64,000 nucleotides of DNA from contig CAJNDS010002706.1 of the NCBI GenBank assembly GCA_905221605.1, positions 147,501 through 211,500 of the forward strand, written 5' to 3'. The notes below the pieces were generated by a model that did not search any database, was not told the origin of the DNA, and saw only the letters and a list, made by a program, of their open reading frames with translations. The position numbers and the translations under genes are program-made. Each line of letters begins with the position of its first letter. The first letter of the stretch is position 1. Positions 1-11,329 of the stretch are shown here, in pieces. This stretch comes from Symbiodinium natans. Taxonomy: Eukaryota > Sar > Dinophyceae > Suessiales > Symbiodiniaceae.

Positions 1-300
1 GTGTGCGTGTGCGTGTGCGTGTGCGTGTGCGTGTGCGTGTGCGTGAGCGTGCGCATGTCCATATCCATCTGCGTGTGCGTTTGCGTGTGCGTGTGCGCGT
101 GCGCGTGCGCGTGGGCGTCTACATTTGCGTGTGCGTGTGCGTGTGCGTGTGCGTGTGCGTGTGCGTGTGCGTGTGCGTGTGCGTGTGCGTGTGCGTGTGC
201 GTGTGCGTGTGCGTGTGCGTGCATGTGCGTGCGTGTGCGTGCCTATGTGTGCACGTGCGTGCATGCGCGTGCGTGTGCACGCGTGTGCGTGCCTGCGTGC
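1..300. repeat. GTGTGC/TGTGCG microsatellite
   Basis: The first 300 bases are almost pure alternating purine-pyrimidine built from GTGTGC-type units, with interruptions near 46-125 and 230-300. The ORFs that cross it are Cys-Val or Arg-Val strings and are not genes. Such alternation favours Z-DNA. Confidence 0.95.
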
Positions 301-523
301 GTGCTGGAAGCGGCCACCAGGTCCTCTTACAGACATATTACACCTAGACCCCCGGGAAAAAGCACAAACAAAGCTTCTGGGACCGGAATAACAGCAATTA
401 GATACGACTGGATGCCAGAGGCCTCATCAGTCGCACAGCGAAGTTCTCGCCACGTTTCCTCCTTGATCCAGGTGCGGCGAAGCAAGGCGAGACTGTGTGT
501 TGAGATGTCTTGCGCAGGCTTTT

Positions 524-1099
524 ACCCAGTCTGGCCTCGGAACAGCGCGCTTCTTGAAGCATCCTTGATTCCACCTGGCAGACTGGGGATTCTTGGAAGG
601 CAGCATCTGACAAAAATGCGCTTAACTCCACGTGGGCTACAAGCGGCTTTCTCATGTTTTCTCTCGAATCCTGCCGACTCCGACTTGTGATCATCATTCG
701 CATGAGGGGCTCTTTCAGATGCCACACGGTGACCCAGGTTCGAAAGCTGCTGTCGTCGCATGACTCCTTGGACAGTCGGGAGGAGAATCTGAACCATTGT
801 GCCATGCCTTGCAAATGCAGCAGATCCACAGTGCTGAACCAGATCTGAAGTCGCACGTTTGGAGGTACATGCGATAGCCAGACTTCCAAAGAGCTCACCT
901 CAACAAAGGCAAAGCACCGAGTCGTCAAGAGAAAAGCAAAGCGCAAAAGGCTGGAAGCAGCCCATGTCCAATTGTACCCTAGTGGTCCCTCGTGATCTGT
1001 TTCTTTTCCTCTTGACCACTTCTTGAAGCGCACCTGCATAGAGGGCATCCCTGACCGTTTGAAGTGCTCCCCAACAGCGGAGACCTTGAACACTTGAAC
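524..1099 (-). CDS. Possible exon block, frame ambiguous
   Basis: A minus-strand frame stays open through this block. It follows a CT-rich tract (minus strand, around 1110-1180) ending in a TTCAAG acceptor-like site, so the GA microsatellite on the plus strand may serve as the polypyrimidine tract. Two of the three frames look protein-like: one hydrophobic/beta-rich (with EVWLSHVPPNVRLQIWF), one charged. I cannot decide which is translated, or whether two exons lie here. It would be the 3'-most part visible of the minus-strand coiled-coil gene region. Confidence 0.25.
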
Positions 1100-1116
1100 A
1101 GACAGGGACAGGGGAA

Positions 1117-1177
1117 AAGACAGAGAGAGAGAGAGAGGGACAGAGCGAAAGAGGGAGAGAGAGAGAGAGAGCGAAAA
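1117..1177. repeat. GA/CT-rich microsatellite
   Basis: Mostly GAGAGA with GGGACAGAGCG interruptions. On the minus strand it is a long CT tract directly before a candidate splice acceptor. Confidence 0.85.
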
Positions 1178-1311
1178 AACAATAAAAATGACATACGCAG
1201 TCAGGTAGGAGCCGCCGTCTGTTTGATCTTGGAGATGGCAAACTTTCATTCGACGAACGACTTGTCGAGCACTAGAAAGCTTCGAGAAAAAATCTCGACC
1301 AGAGTTGAGGT

Positions 1312-1524
1312 TCAAGGCACCGCGGCGTCGATGACGGGGCCCACATCTGCACAGACGCGTGGGGGTGGCATGGTCGTGGCGGCCAACGCTGGCCTGCCAA
1401 TGGCTCCTGCAACTCTCACGCCTAACTTAATGACATCCTGCACCATCCTGCACGTAGCCGCTCCACAACGCATGCGATGGCTCGGCAACTCCTGTGATTT
1501 GCTCCATGTGCTCGGCCGGAGCAA
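1312..1524 (-). CDS. Candidate exon, unknown protein
   Basis: An open minus-strand frame of about 70 codons has a plausible protein composition, with a stretch reading MVQDVIKLGVRVAGAIG followed by small and proline residues. No family is recognised. It lies between other candidate exons of the same strand. Splice sites are not certain. Confidence 0.3.
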   Translation of the reverse strand: MLRPSTWSKSQELPSHRMRCGAATCRMVQDVIKLGVRVAGAIGRPALAATTMPPPRVCADVGPVIDAAVP

Positions 1525-1944
1525 CGCTGAACTGCGAATACACTGGAGCTTGTATCGCAGAACCAGCCTGGCATATGGTGCAAGGATGGTGCAAGGATCA
1601 CAAGTAGGTCAACGCCACTCTGTGACCATCGATTGCACCGTCTGCCTCAGCGTCTGTGGCGCCAACTGTGCGCAGCCGCTGCTTCGTCTGGCGTTGCTGC
1701 AATGCCTGCAAGGGTGCAAATGAAGAACAAATTGATCTGACTCAAGGTTACCATGCCTTCCATCGCAGACGCCCTGCATCTGTCTGAGCAGGCGAAAGCC
1801 TTGTAAGGATCAAAGCCGACAGTTTAGTAAGTCATCTACCCAGGGACAGATGCTGGTAAGCGTACAATGTGCATCAACTTAACAAAAGGCAGCAGCTCTT
1901 AAGCCCTCTTTCGTTCCCGACGATTTTGAACCGTTTACAATAAG

Positions 1945-2199
1945 TCAGGCAGCGGCAGTGGCGGCACGACCACTCCGTCGAACGGAGGCGTCACTTTTGC
2001 AGCTACCTTCTGGGGGGCGAGACTCAGTGCCAAAGCGACAAAAAGGTCTTCGCGATCTCGTTGGAACCATGACACAGACTTCCAGGGCTTCCTTCCCAAG
2101 TTTCAGCACCCAAAACCGCTGCTGCAGAGCGACACACCATGCGGTGCCACTGGAAATAAGCTGACCGTCTCGATGACAAGTCAGGCTCAGCTCAAGCAT
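1945..2199 (-). CDS. Candidate exon, unknown protein
   Basis: An 84-codon open minus-strand frame includes the segment QQRFWVLKLGKEALEV, which looks like folded protein, then a basic, serine-rich tail. The RFWVLK pattern is faintly reminiscent of the first strands of PH domains, but nothing else of that fold is visible, so no domain is assigned. Confidence 0.3.
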   Translation of the reverse strand: MLELSLTCHRDGQLISSGTAWCVALQQRFWVLKLGKEALEVCVMVPTRSRRPFCRFGTESRPPEGSCKSDASVRRSGRAATAAA

Positions 2200-2434
2200 A
2201 CCTCACCAGCGTTTCTAGAGTCCTAGAGAACATACGCAAGCCCTGATTGCTTTCATGGAAATCTCCGAGCCGACCCATAGTGCACTAAAAGCAGGCGGCA
2301 GGCGACGATCATAGACGCCTGCAAAGCCAAGACACAAGATGCATTATGGCATCACCGCCAACAACTCACCAAACGAAACCAAGGCAAGCCACGAACCGGA
2401 GTCCGTGTCTTGTGGCCTTTCAGCGCTGTCTGGA

Positions 2435-2860
2435 TCACAAGGTTGCCTGCGCCGCTGTGGCCTTGCGATGTTGCCAAGCACATCTCAGTCCCATGGAACA
2501 TGAATATGCGGTGCAGCGATGTCCCCCAGAAAACGGCCGCAGGTCTTTGGGAATCTCTATGAAAGCCGATGCATTCCGACCCTTTTGCTGCTTTTTGGGC
2601 CTTCGTGGAGCTGCAGCTCGAAGTGCCAAAGCGCGGCGGACACCGGAGGCCGAAGGAAAGGGCTGCCCCGAAGAGCGTAGGGCCTCGTGTAGGGTCGACT
2701 CGACGCCTTTTTGTTGAATCTCCCCTCTCTCCTCAACCCTGATCGAGATATGATCATTCCATGATTCAAGCAGCTCGCGCATGCTCGCACATGCGCTCGC
2801 GCCTGACGCTGTTGGACCAGTAACCTCAGCGCGCAATGGCTCCCTGTCACTCAGCTTCAA
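2435..2860 (-). CDS. Candidate exon, acidic/basic unknown protein
   Basis: A minus-strand frame of 141 codons is open, and the first 100 codons look convincingly coding: a charged helical segment (MRELLESWNDHISIRVEERG, then EIQQKGVESTLHEAL) followed by a lysine/arginine-rich part. The last 30 codons are weaker and may be intron. It fits the coiled-coil style of the neighbouring exons. No family recognised. Confidence 0.4.
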   Translation of the reverse strand: MKLSDREPLRAEVTGPTASGASACASMRELLESWNDHISIRVEERGEIQQKGVESTLHEALRSSGQPFPSASGVRRALALRAAAPRRPKKQQKGRNASAFIEIPKDLRPFSGGHRCTAYSCSMGLRCAWQHRKATAAQATL

Positions 2861-2869
2861 GCGCTACTG

Positions 2870-3960
2870 GTAGGGACCAAGTAGGAAGCAAGGGTGCGAA
2901 AATCTGCCGCTGAAGGACATGCAAGCTCCACTGCGTTTGTAGCACCTTTGGCAGCTATGCTTGCCAGCGGCCACGGTGCGGCGATGTCCAGCGGAAACGT
3001 GCAAGAGAATGTGGTTGGTCTGCTGCCTCACTCACTGTCTCTTCCACAACAGACAGTCCGTCAGTCCGTCAGTCAGTCAGTCACTGGCATGCGAGGATGC
3101 ACCATGCGCCTGCAGACGGCGGCAAGTCTGTTGGACTGCCGGGTGACGGCTTCGTTCCCCTGGCCATGCTTTGAGGATGCTCTTGCAGACTCTTGCAGCT
3201 ATCCAGTACAATCGTGCGCTGGAAAGAAGGAAGCTGCAGATGCCTCAGCTCTCCGTTGCGAACCATGCCGGTTGGCCTTACACAGATTCTGCAAAGATTG
3301 TGTGCGTGGGAATGTGTACGAAAGGGGACGGGCTGAGCATGCCACCAAATCATGTTTCCGACAACAGCTGCTGCCATCGTCGCAGACCGGGCCGCGCCGG
3401 AGCACCTGTTGGGCTGTCTGGATTTCAAGCTTCCAATTTGGCTCAATGTGGCTCATGAAGGTGATCGGCGATGTTTTTCTAAGTTCAAGATGTCAAGATC
3501 CGTGATTCCGATGGCTTAGGACGCAAGTAGGCAAGATTTGAAAACACGCAGATCGAGCAAAACTGCTTTGCTGCTCACTCATTGGGCACATGCGCCCTGA
3601 CAAGGACTGCTGTTGCTTGGTCCACACATGGCCCAACCCCAACAAGGTACAAATCCGGATCCACAACATCCGAGAGATAGATTACAAGTATGGAGGCGGA
3701 GACAAGCTCAGGAAGGGCATCTATGAATCTATGACAGCTTTGTCGACTCAGGATGCCTTGCGGCCATGTCAAGATGGCGCCATGGCCGGCCAGATGAGAC
3801 ACCGAACTCGTGGGCAGGTCATGTCACATCTTCTGCGTAGATGACCTAGCTACTACACGGCCTGCACTTGCTTGTTGTGCCTGAGCTATCTTGAGCTGAA
3901 ACATTGGAGCTGCGGATCAAAAATAGTCAGGCTTTGCATGGAATCGTCTTCCGTCCCTCA
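2870..3960. other. No gene assigned
   Basis: Several weak frames overlap on both strands here, including an 84-codon plus-strand frame at 3590-3844 that reads like protein. None can be supported over its antisense alternative. A short TCAG/GTCAGTCAGTC run lies at 3057-3080. Confidence 0.3.
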
Positions 3961-3961
3961 C

Positions 3962-4010
3962 CCGCCTGCAAAGCGGCAGCCTGGTCGAGAAGCTCCTTGT
4001 CTGGAGCTTG
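3962..4010 (-). CDS. Short coiled-coil exon candidate
   Basis: The minus strand reads PDKELLDQAAALQAG between an ACAAAG acceptor-like site at 4011-4015 and a GTGAGG donor starting at 3961. It is only 49 bases, but the frame, donor and helical character match the neighbouring exons. Confidence 0.35.
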
Positions 4011-4415
4011 CTTTGTGAATGCTCACGGCCCAGACCGACACTCGCCAGCGAAACCTGCGAAACGCCTCTGCGTCCGTCCTGGGCATCACCCTCGAGAACC
4101 GCATCTTCTTCCCCCAGGTGCAACAGGAGGTGTTCAGCCTCCCACGCGGAACAAACTGAAGCAAAAAGAGGCATTCCACGATATGCCAAGACTGGGATGC
4201 CTCGTATCTAACCGCAGCCATCTCCTCACGGCAAGCCCGGCTGCAACGGTCCGCTTCAGCGAGAGCCTAACATCCCAAGAAAGAGTCCAGAAAAGGTCAC
4301 TTGCGCAGGTTTTTACAAGATGTCAGCCTAAGGCTTGAACCGCCTCTTCCTCTTCAACAGCAAGGCACGTATCATGGGCGATGCTCTGCTCAGCATTCAT
4401 CCTTGCGGCCATAAC

Positions 4416-4530
4416 CTGGACTGCTCCAAATATTCACACGATTCGCGATCAAGTTTTGAATGGCCAACCGGTCCAACCTCCTCCCGCAGAGCCAGGGATC
4501 GTAGATGTTGCAGCTTTTCGCAGGCCTCTG
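4416..4530 (-). CDS. Coiled-coil exon candidate
   Basis: After GTGCAG (4531-4536, minus) the frame reads a helical, charged segment containing AEACEKLQHLRSLALREEV and continues to a GTTATG donor-like site at 4415. The AEACEKLQ opening resembles the AEAGEKLQ end of the exon just upstream, suggesting an internal coiled-coil repeat in the protein. Confidence 0.5.
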
Positions 4531-4570
4531 CTGCACTAGACTCCCAGGTTCTAGGCCTACTGAAACCTGC

Positions 4571-4813
4571 TCACGCGAAGACCGACTGCAGCTTTTCGCC
4601 GGCCTCTGCAGAAGCATCCAGCTCTTGCACTGCAAGTCGATGCATCTTCTCATCCTGCTCTCTTTGGGGCCAGGCTCCAAGAGCACGACAAGGGGCAAGT
4701 GACTGGCAAGCGTCCTGTTCTGCTTCTTCGTTCGCTTGCTGTGCACTGTGCTCTGCTCGCTGCGTCAGCTGACAGAGCTTTTGCAAAGCCTCACACAGAT
4801 GATTCGTCGTCAA
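4571..4813 (-). CDS. Coiled-coil exon candidate
   Basis: An 80-codon frame is dominated by Gln, Glu, Ala and Leu: it opens with LCEALQKLCQLTQRAEHSAQ and ends with ASAEAGEKLQS before a GTGAGCAG donor near 4576. The 5' limit is uncertain, since several CAG sites lie at 4760-4785. It is one of the clearest coding stretches of the left region. The function is unknown beyond a probable alpha-helical rod. Confidence 0.5.
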   Translation of the reverse strand: MTTNHLCEALQKLCQLTQRAEHSAQQANEEAEQDACQSLAPCRALGAWPQREQDEKMHRLAVQELDASAEAGEKLQSVFA

Positions 4814-4829
4814 GACATTTGTTGAACCA

Positions 4830-6010
4830 TGTTGAAGCCATGCTTACGTGAGTGTGCCAGGTGAGGTTCGCGCCGCAAAGGTGTTCTCAGTGAGCTCTTT
4901 GCGTCGCTCGCTTGCTTCATTGAGGTGTAGCTGCAAACGGTGTTGAAGCATGCTTGCAGCCTGGAACGCAGCCACAGGCATCAAAGGTCAGCCACCACAC
5001 CAGCCGACCCCGCCTCCTCTTCCATCACTTCGAAGGATAAAACTTCTTCTTCGATGTGCAGCCTGCTCGGAGGACACACTCTCTCGAACATACAGCAACC
5101 TCCTTCACTTGCAGACCCCATAACTAGAACGGAACGTTGCGCCATGCGCCATCTCAAGGCTGTCACCTTTCTGCAAGATGCTCGCTCTCAGAACACTCGG
5201 CTGATCGAAGCCGATGCATGACTTCCTGCACCAAAAGCAGAGGGATGTAATCGGAATGCAAGCAAAGAGCCACAGGCACGCAGGCTCATGGCAGTGTTTG
5301 CACGCAAGCTTCCAATGAGCGCGCGTGTCCATGTGTGGTCAGCAGCCGCAATGCATTTCTCCGGATACCAGGCCGAAGCACAGACATGCCAAGGGCATCT
5401 GTTACAAACATGGCATCTGTCTCGAGGTTCGTGAGCATCAATGCAGCACGCATAACTAGTCGTTCGTTTATTCCGTATATCAGCGGCATCGTCTCGGGAC
5501 GGACAACCACGAGAGATCCGCTGTCTGACTACGTGTTTCAAATTGTCTGTTTATGTGTCGCGGATGTCGTGCACTCTGCGCAAAAAATGCTTGCACCGGT
5601 TCGGAATGCGCAGGACAGCAAACAACAGAACAGTCACCTCCCAGGTCACAACACACATTCTCACATGTGCAGCAGGAGACGTGCCAAAAGCAACGACCGC
5701 ACCCTGTCCAGGCTGAACATGACGCGTGCTACGCGGAAAACTGATGGAAAACGAGAAGCTGGCAGCTAACTACACCATTAGACCAGCGACGAGGCTTTTC
5801 ATGGTGGACTCCCAGCTGGAAAGTGGCTCTCCTCCTCCTGGCACTTTCCCTTGCCTTGCACAGTCTCCACGGCCTGACATTGACAAGAACAAGTCCGTCT
5901 GAATCACATTTCAGAAACATCGACTGCAATCTTTCTGCTACATCTAAAAGGCAGTCCATTGACATAAACCCAAATTTCGCCCTGGCATACTATGTCGCAG
6001 GATCACAAGA
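4830..6010. other. Intron-like sequence, no gene assigned
   Basis: I see no convincing long frame. A short minus-strand stretch near 5815-5890 reads KGKCQEEESHFPAG and may be a further small exon, but its borders are unclear. Confidence 0.3.
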
Positions 6011-6014
6011 CTAC

Positions 6015-6226
6015 TGCAAGCTGGCCTTCTCACATTCGCGCTGCACCTGCTTCTCCTCTGCACGCATGTTTTTCAGCCTGTCCCGGAGCTCATCCCCAAG
6101 CTCCAGGGCCTTTGAGAGGTATTCGAAGCACTTGCAATAGCAAGAGCATTTCGGCTGCTCTGAGTCAAAGACAAGCTCTTCCCCAGCCGCAGCCGCAGCT
6201 GCGGCACTTTCCAGCGCCTCCTGAAC
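6015..6226 (-). CDS. Coiled-coil exon, best-supported of the left series
   Basis: This exon has a clean acceptor (CCCGCAG ending at 6227, minus) and a GTAGTC donor at 6014. Its 70 codons open with VQEALESAAAAAAGEELVF, pass a cysteine cluster (CSCYCKC) and then run as a strong helix (LSKALELGDELRDRLKNM, then RAEEKQVQRECEKASL). The heptad-like spacing of Leu and charged residues indicates coiled coil. The cysteine cluster could bind metal or be lipidated, but that is conjecture. It belongs with the other minus-strand exons. Confidence 0.6.
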
Positions 6227-6629
6227 CTGCGGGACTCAAACCTAGGTTTACTTGCAATTGCTTGCCTCTCCAAACGGCTGAAAGCACCGGCAGCAAACCG
6301 CATGGAGCGCCTCAAGATTCTCCACTTCCCACATTGAGCGGATGGCTGCTTCCTCGCTCTCCCATGCGTTTGCCTCACAAACGCTGTCGAATCACTGACA
6401 TGCATGGTTTCACAATGTTCTTGCCAGCATGCCAAGTGCACCGAGATCCTGGCTGCCACCGCCTCGAAACGCAGCATCGCACCGCTGCACCCGTTACACG
6501 CCATCGGCTAGAGCTGGCCCAACGTGAACAGACATCACGCCTCAGCCTTCTCCAGTATCATCGACTTCTGCGTGAGGCCTGGCAGTTACAATACTGACAT
6601 ATGGGCACTGAGCGGGGCTTGAGGACTGT

Positions 6630-6770
6630 AGCTTTGCCATGGCCTTCAAGCGCTTGCTCGATGAACTCCTCAGCCTGCTACGCATGTCGCATGTAGCTGA
6701 TAGCTCCGCATCGCTGGGCTGACGCTGCAAGCGCCACTGCCAAGGCCTGCTGCTCCGAGGCTGTGCACCG
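6630..6770 (-). CDS. Two small helical exon candidates
   Basis: The minus strand reads SEQQALAVALAASAQRCGA near 6690-6760. After an in-frame TAG that doubles as a GTAGCAG acceptor (about 6675-6680) it reads AEEFIEQALEGHGKA. Both have the alanine/glutamate helix style of the series. Joining them requires a splice at the TAG. Confidence 0.35.
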
Positions 6771-7074
6771 CTGCCTGAGCATGGAAAGCATGGAAAGCAT
6801 GGAAGGCATGTGACAAAGAGACACGACAAACGAGTGAACAACCGACTGTTTGCTAACCAAGCACTGTCTGTTAGCATGCCACATTGGACGCAAGCAAGCT
6901 GTCTAACTTAAAAGCTTTCTGTTACACCTGCATTTTCGTTTAGGGCTCTTTAAGGCCGTAAGGCGAAAAATGACTCAGGGAAGTCCGTTGCTGTTGCTGA
7001 GGTCCTAGCAGCGCACCTTGGCGCAAGGCCTGCCCGTAAAACTTTCACACTAGCGATGCAGTTGCCAAGGCTGT

Positions 7075-7160
7075 TTGGGCAGCTTCCGACTTGCCTCCAC
7101 CTCGCCCTCAACGAAGGCCACTGCTGCATCAGCGCGTGCCTTTTCGCCCGGACATGCCAT
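7075..7160 (-). CDS. Small helical exon candidate
   Basis: The minus strand reads GEKARADAAVAFVEGEVEAS with a continuation RKLP, a charged helical segment like its neighbours. Splice limits are not resolved. Confidence 0.4.
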
Positions 7161-8599
7161 GATAATGGATGATGATGGGGACATGTGACGAACACTTGGG
7201 GACCGGCTTTCACGGAGGCTTCCTCTGCTTCCATTTGCCTCAGAGATTCCAGCGGTAAAAGTTGTGTTGCGGAACGATATGTGCTCCATTGTCGGTTGTT
7301 GTCATCCCATCCATATCTCGAAATCATCCGAAACACACGCTTCGCAAACATGCTACCTGAAGATGCGGTCTTCGACACTGCTTAAACATGAAATTGGCGG
7401 AAGAAAACGGCACGCACTGCTGATGGGCGACAGTACAGCTTTTCCAGGCCCGACGTAAGCAATCAACTGCTAGCACCCCAAAATGCTTCAACTTATTTTC
7501 TTCTCCTCTCCACAGGCTTGGGGTTTCCCCCCCCCATCCCCCCGGGTCAGCACTCCCCAAGAAGCGAGTTCGTACGGGCAACACTTTTGGTCCAACTTCT
7601 GGTGCAACCACGATCTCACTGGTGCCTAGGTGCCCATACTGTGTCATTAGGACTGAATCTTAACACTCACCCAGCTTGCCGTGGCAGTCTGACTACAGTT
7701 GCTGTGCTCTGAACCGGCAACGGGAAGCGTACATTCTCAGGACTGTGTTTGGCTACTCCCCTGACCTCTTGACACCCCTCAGACCGCTCCAAGGGTCCTT
7801 CCTGCCCCAAAACCCAAGATTGAATCCTATGCCTCCGCAAAATGAAACAGACAGCCCGCGTGCGCGGCCCTAAACCCGATAAAGCCCTGCATTCAATACT
7901 GGCTCAATCGGACGAGAGCCAACATGGCAAAGCACAACTAGAACGCAACACGTCAACATTAAGTCCTGGCAGTTGGCTTTGCGGGCATTGACGCTCGAAG
8001 TGGTAATCATGTCAATGTTCGAAGGGGGCAGCGGAAGGCTCAAAACCGTCAAGGCTGCCAAAGTTTTTGCCTTTCCCTCATCCACTGCACAGTTTAACAT
8101 ACACGTTGGGTCGGATGGGTGTGTGGCAACTTTGCAGCTTTAAGGTCAAGCTTGCCAGCAAATCCAAGGTGCAGAACAATGTCATTACAAAAAGACTGAA
8201 TGGAACATAGACGACTGAACTCGGCAACACCGATCCAACTCATCCCAACTCACCCCCATCGCTCACATGGCTGGCACGTTGTGCTTGGTGTACAAGGCGG
8301 GCATTCTGAAGCTTCCAGATTCGAAAGACGACGCTGGACTGTTTGTTCAAGCATCACTCCGGTACAGGTGCCTCCATGGCCTGCTTCTTGAAAGGCAGTG
8401 GTTCGCGGTCCTGTTGCCCGCCTTTTGTTCTGAATGTTGCACCGCCTGAGACCTGTACTGCTTGCTGTCCTGAGCACGTCGCGTCAAATGATGCGTTCCA
8501 CTTGCCCTTAGCATCTAACAGCCCTTCTTGCGGGGAACGACAAGCTCAAAGGAACCGCCCGTTCGAGTAAACGTGGTCATTACGTGCACACATGCACTA

Positions 8600-8665
8600 C
8601 TCGGCAACCTGCTCTGTCACGAACAAAACCTCCTTGCGCGATTTCAAGGCAGCTTTCACAGACGA
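8600..8665 (-). CDS. Small helical exon candidate
   Basis: The minus strand reads SSVKAALKSRKEVLFVTEQ followed by VAE and a stop/donor-like GTAG. It is short, but the composition matches the exon series. Confidence 0.4.
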
Positions 8666-8711
8666 GGAGATGGCTTTACTGCCAATGGGGGGTTACTAGC
8701 AGTGGTGCCTG

Positions 8712-8850
8712 CTAGGTAGTCGGAGGCTTCTTCTTTGCAACTGGTCTTTGAAAGCTGTGGTCCGCGCCCCGCTCGCTCAGCAGCGCCCTGTCGCAGCAGC
8801 TGGCTTTCCAGAAGGCCCTGCGAGGCCTCTCAGGAAGGACGTCAAACACA
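8712..8850 (-). CDS. Helical exon candidate
   Basis: A minus-strand frame reads EASQGLLESQLLRQGAAERA and then a lysine/glutamate-containing tail. A second candidate, in another frame, lies just above at 8950-9080 (RLTEERRFCRARAMREWRGG). Either or both may be exons of the minus-strand gene. Confidence 0.35.
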
Positions 8851-9361
8851 GTGTACCACGTTGATCTGGCAGCATACTCTGAAGAGGCTGTGTCTGAATA
8901 GTTCGAGTCTGAGGATGTCTGAGGTGAAGACAGCTTGCTGAACTGCGAGCTCCTCCGCACCCTTGGCCTCTGATCCGGCTAATGCTGCCACAACCTCGAG
9001 CCGGATGGGAACCCCCCCTCGCCACTCTCGCATCGCCCGAGCCCTGCAGAACCGCCTCTCTTCGGTCAGCCGCCTCGTGAGCCTCAAAGCCGTCGTATCT
9101 CAACAACTTTTGCATCATGCCACCACAGGGCGAAAAAGGGCCCAGGCCTGGCACGCCTCGACCATGAGCTGACGGGACACGTTGAGGCGCGCCTCTTAGG
9201 CTCCAAGCTAAGTTTCATCATGCGGTGCTTGAGCAGCAAAGAGCAGCCACTACACTGCGCTGGCATCTGCCGGCCAACCTCAAGAGCTTCTCCGCGGAGT
9301 CCGTGCAGCCTGGGCAGGTGCTGATCACGCTGGATGCGCTTTGGTTTGGATGCATAAGGAG

Positions 9362-9475
9362 AAGGAGAGGAGAGGGAGAGAGGGAGAGGGAGAGGGAGAG
9401 GGAAAGGGAGAAGGAGAGGGGGAGGAGAGAGGAGAAAGCGATAGAGAGAGAGAGAGAGAAGGGAGGAAGAGAGGA
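9362..9475. repeat. GGAGA-rich purine tract
   Basis: GGAGAGGGAGAGGGAGA-type low-complexity purine sequence on the plus strand. ORFs through it are Arg/Glu/Gly strings. Confidence 0.9.
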
Positions 9476-9861
9476 AAGACAGTCAGTCAGGGAGGGCACG
9501 TGCTTCTCGCCAAAAACTCAATGTGTCAAATTGTCGGAGATCTTAGCTTGTCACGCGCACATGCTTGTCAAACTCCTTTCCTTCTCTGCAGCAGCAAGAA
9601 GTTCCTGCATCGCGCACGATGATGACACGCCGCCACACTTCTTCCAGCTTGTTTCGCTCCGACGTTTCGGGCTTTTCCACTACCTAACTCAACACAATGC
9701 TTGCCTCTGCCGCTTTGGAGCGCATCAACAGAGCCGCCTGACAGGTACATGATGATGGTGGAACTACCAGCTACGGGAGCATTCTGCAGACAGTAAGCTG
9801 CCGACATCACACTCTTCAAACTCCCTCGCAACTCGACCTGACAGCTCGCAGGTCTCAGAGT

Positions 9862-10221
9862 CTAGGATCTCGGAGTCTTAGCATCTGCAAAAAGGCGAAC
9901 AGCCACATACTCGAAGCTGAGCTTCAATCGCTCTGTTTGAGCATGCTTGCTTCGCAGCTCGGCCAGAGACTGGTCCTCAGTCACGATCGGAGCTTTAGAT
10001 CCTGGCTCCTGCCATGCAACCTTTCCTTGCAGCCCAAGCACAGAAGCGGTCTCGGCCTGAACTACGTCACGGTCACCAGTCGTTGTGGTACCGATATGGC
10101 AAGGCTGCTCCACCCCCTGAGCTCCCAGCATCCTGCATGTGTCTGCGCAGCTGAGTTTCAGCTTCCAGCAGGTCCCTGACCTGGAGGCCAATTCATTCCA
10201 TATCACTTCACGCAGCTTCAC
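9862..10221 (-). CDS. Two exon candidates of the coiled-coil series
   Basis: A 119-codon frame is open. Its two ends look coding (MKLREVIWNELASRSG near 10175-10221, and VTEDQSLAELRSKHAQTERL near 9900-9985) while the centre looks like intron. The second part is a charged helix with heptad character. It is probably two exons rather than one continuous ORF. Confidence 0.4.
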   Translation of the reverse strand: MKLREVIWNELASRSGTCWKLKLSCADTCRMLGAQGVEQPCHIGTTTTGDRDVVQAETASVLGLQGKVAWQEPGSKAPIVTEDQSLAELRSKHAQTERLKLSFEYVAVRLFADAKTPRS

Positions 10222-11206
10222 TTTTGCTTGCCTATCTGGAAGACCGTTTGAGTGTGTCAGGAGATGGAATAAAAACCGGCTACTGTATATCTAAAAAAAA
10301 TCGAAGCCTGCCAGTTTACCCCTTTACACGAAAGGAACAGATTCAGAATTCTGCATTTATTCATTTGTGTGTCTGATCAGTGCATTTGACCCTTTAAAGA
10401 AGCTGGCGGGAGACCTCTTCGCGGCGCTGCTTCTCTGTTTGGGACAATTGCTGCAAAGCCTGGCTCGGAATGCTACGGCAAATTTGGAAATTTGTAAGCA
10501 TGCGATGATATGCTTTGATATGCACGATATGCACAGTTTGCTGCACATGATGCCGCGAAAGTGGTCACCTCGTCCTTCAGATCTGCAGCTCTTGCAAGTG
10601 AAGACTTGGCCGTCGCCTCTGCCGCGTGGAGAAGGAATAGTAGGCATGGCATGAACACGCATGGTTTCAATCAACATCGCTCAAGTGTTCGCAGGGCGAA
10701 ACCAAGTTTTCCGCACCACTAGTGGAAAGCAAAGGTCTTCTCCTAATCACAGTGCATGGACGCTGCCATGCACATGCTCATCTCACCAGTTGATGGCATG
10801 GCTTAGCAAAGCCACGCTGCCATGCTGGTGCCTCCGACGAGATGCGAGTATGCCGACCGCAATAGTGGCGTTTCCCATGAAAAAGACTGGTGTTGCATGA
10901 TGTCATACTGATGTTGCTGCGTGCCACCAAGTGACAGGTGTGTCAGCTTCAGATTGACACAGTCCAGGTGCTGCGCCCCTGGCAGTGGCAGGCACATGCA
11001 CGAAACAACAATCCTTGGAGTTTTCAGACCTGTTCAGATTTCTGGAGAGAGTGCTGCTACCTTGTGGCCGGGCTTCTTGCATGAAGCTCCATGTGCATGT
11101 CTGCATTTTCAATGCACCCAGCCTTCGAGACCTTGACGTTCTCGAGCCCTTTCTTGGCCTCTGCATGATTCGTGCAGCTCGGGCCAGCTGAAGTAGCATG
11201 CCCTCG

Positions 11207-11274
11207 ATCTAGCTGCGTATTGCCAACCATGCCACCTTGAACTCTTCAACCGCAGCATCGGCATCATCTTTTTT
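11207..11274 (-). CDS. Small helical exon candidate
   Basis: Following a GGGCAG acceptor-like site, the minus strand reads VKKDDADAAVEEFKVAWLAI before a stop/donor. The spacing of hydrophobic and acidic residues indicates an amphipathic helix. A neighbouring candidate at 11095-11175 reads HAEAKKGLENVKVSKAGCIE. Confidence 0.45.
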
Positions 11275-11329
11275 GACCTGCCCAGACGGGACGTTTACCC
11301 TGCCAGAGCGAATCAACCGGTTCATGCCT

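Noticed and set aside
1-690. Long plus-strand ORFs across the GTGTGC repeat
   Set aside because: Simple-sequence translation (Cys-Val, Arg-Val) followed by sequence with no protein character.
3590-3844. 84-codon plus-strand ORF with VQIRIHNIREIDYKYGGGDK
   Set aside because: Protein-like, but its antisense is equally open and no neighbouring plus-strand exon supports it.
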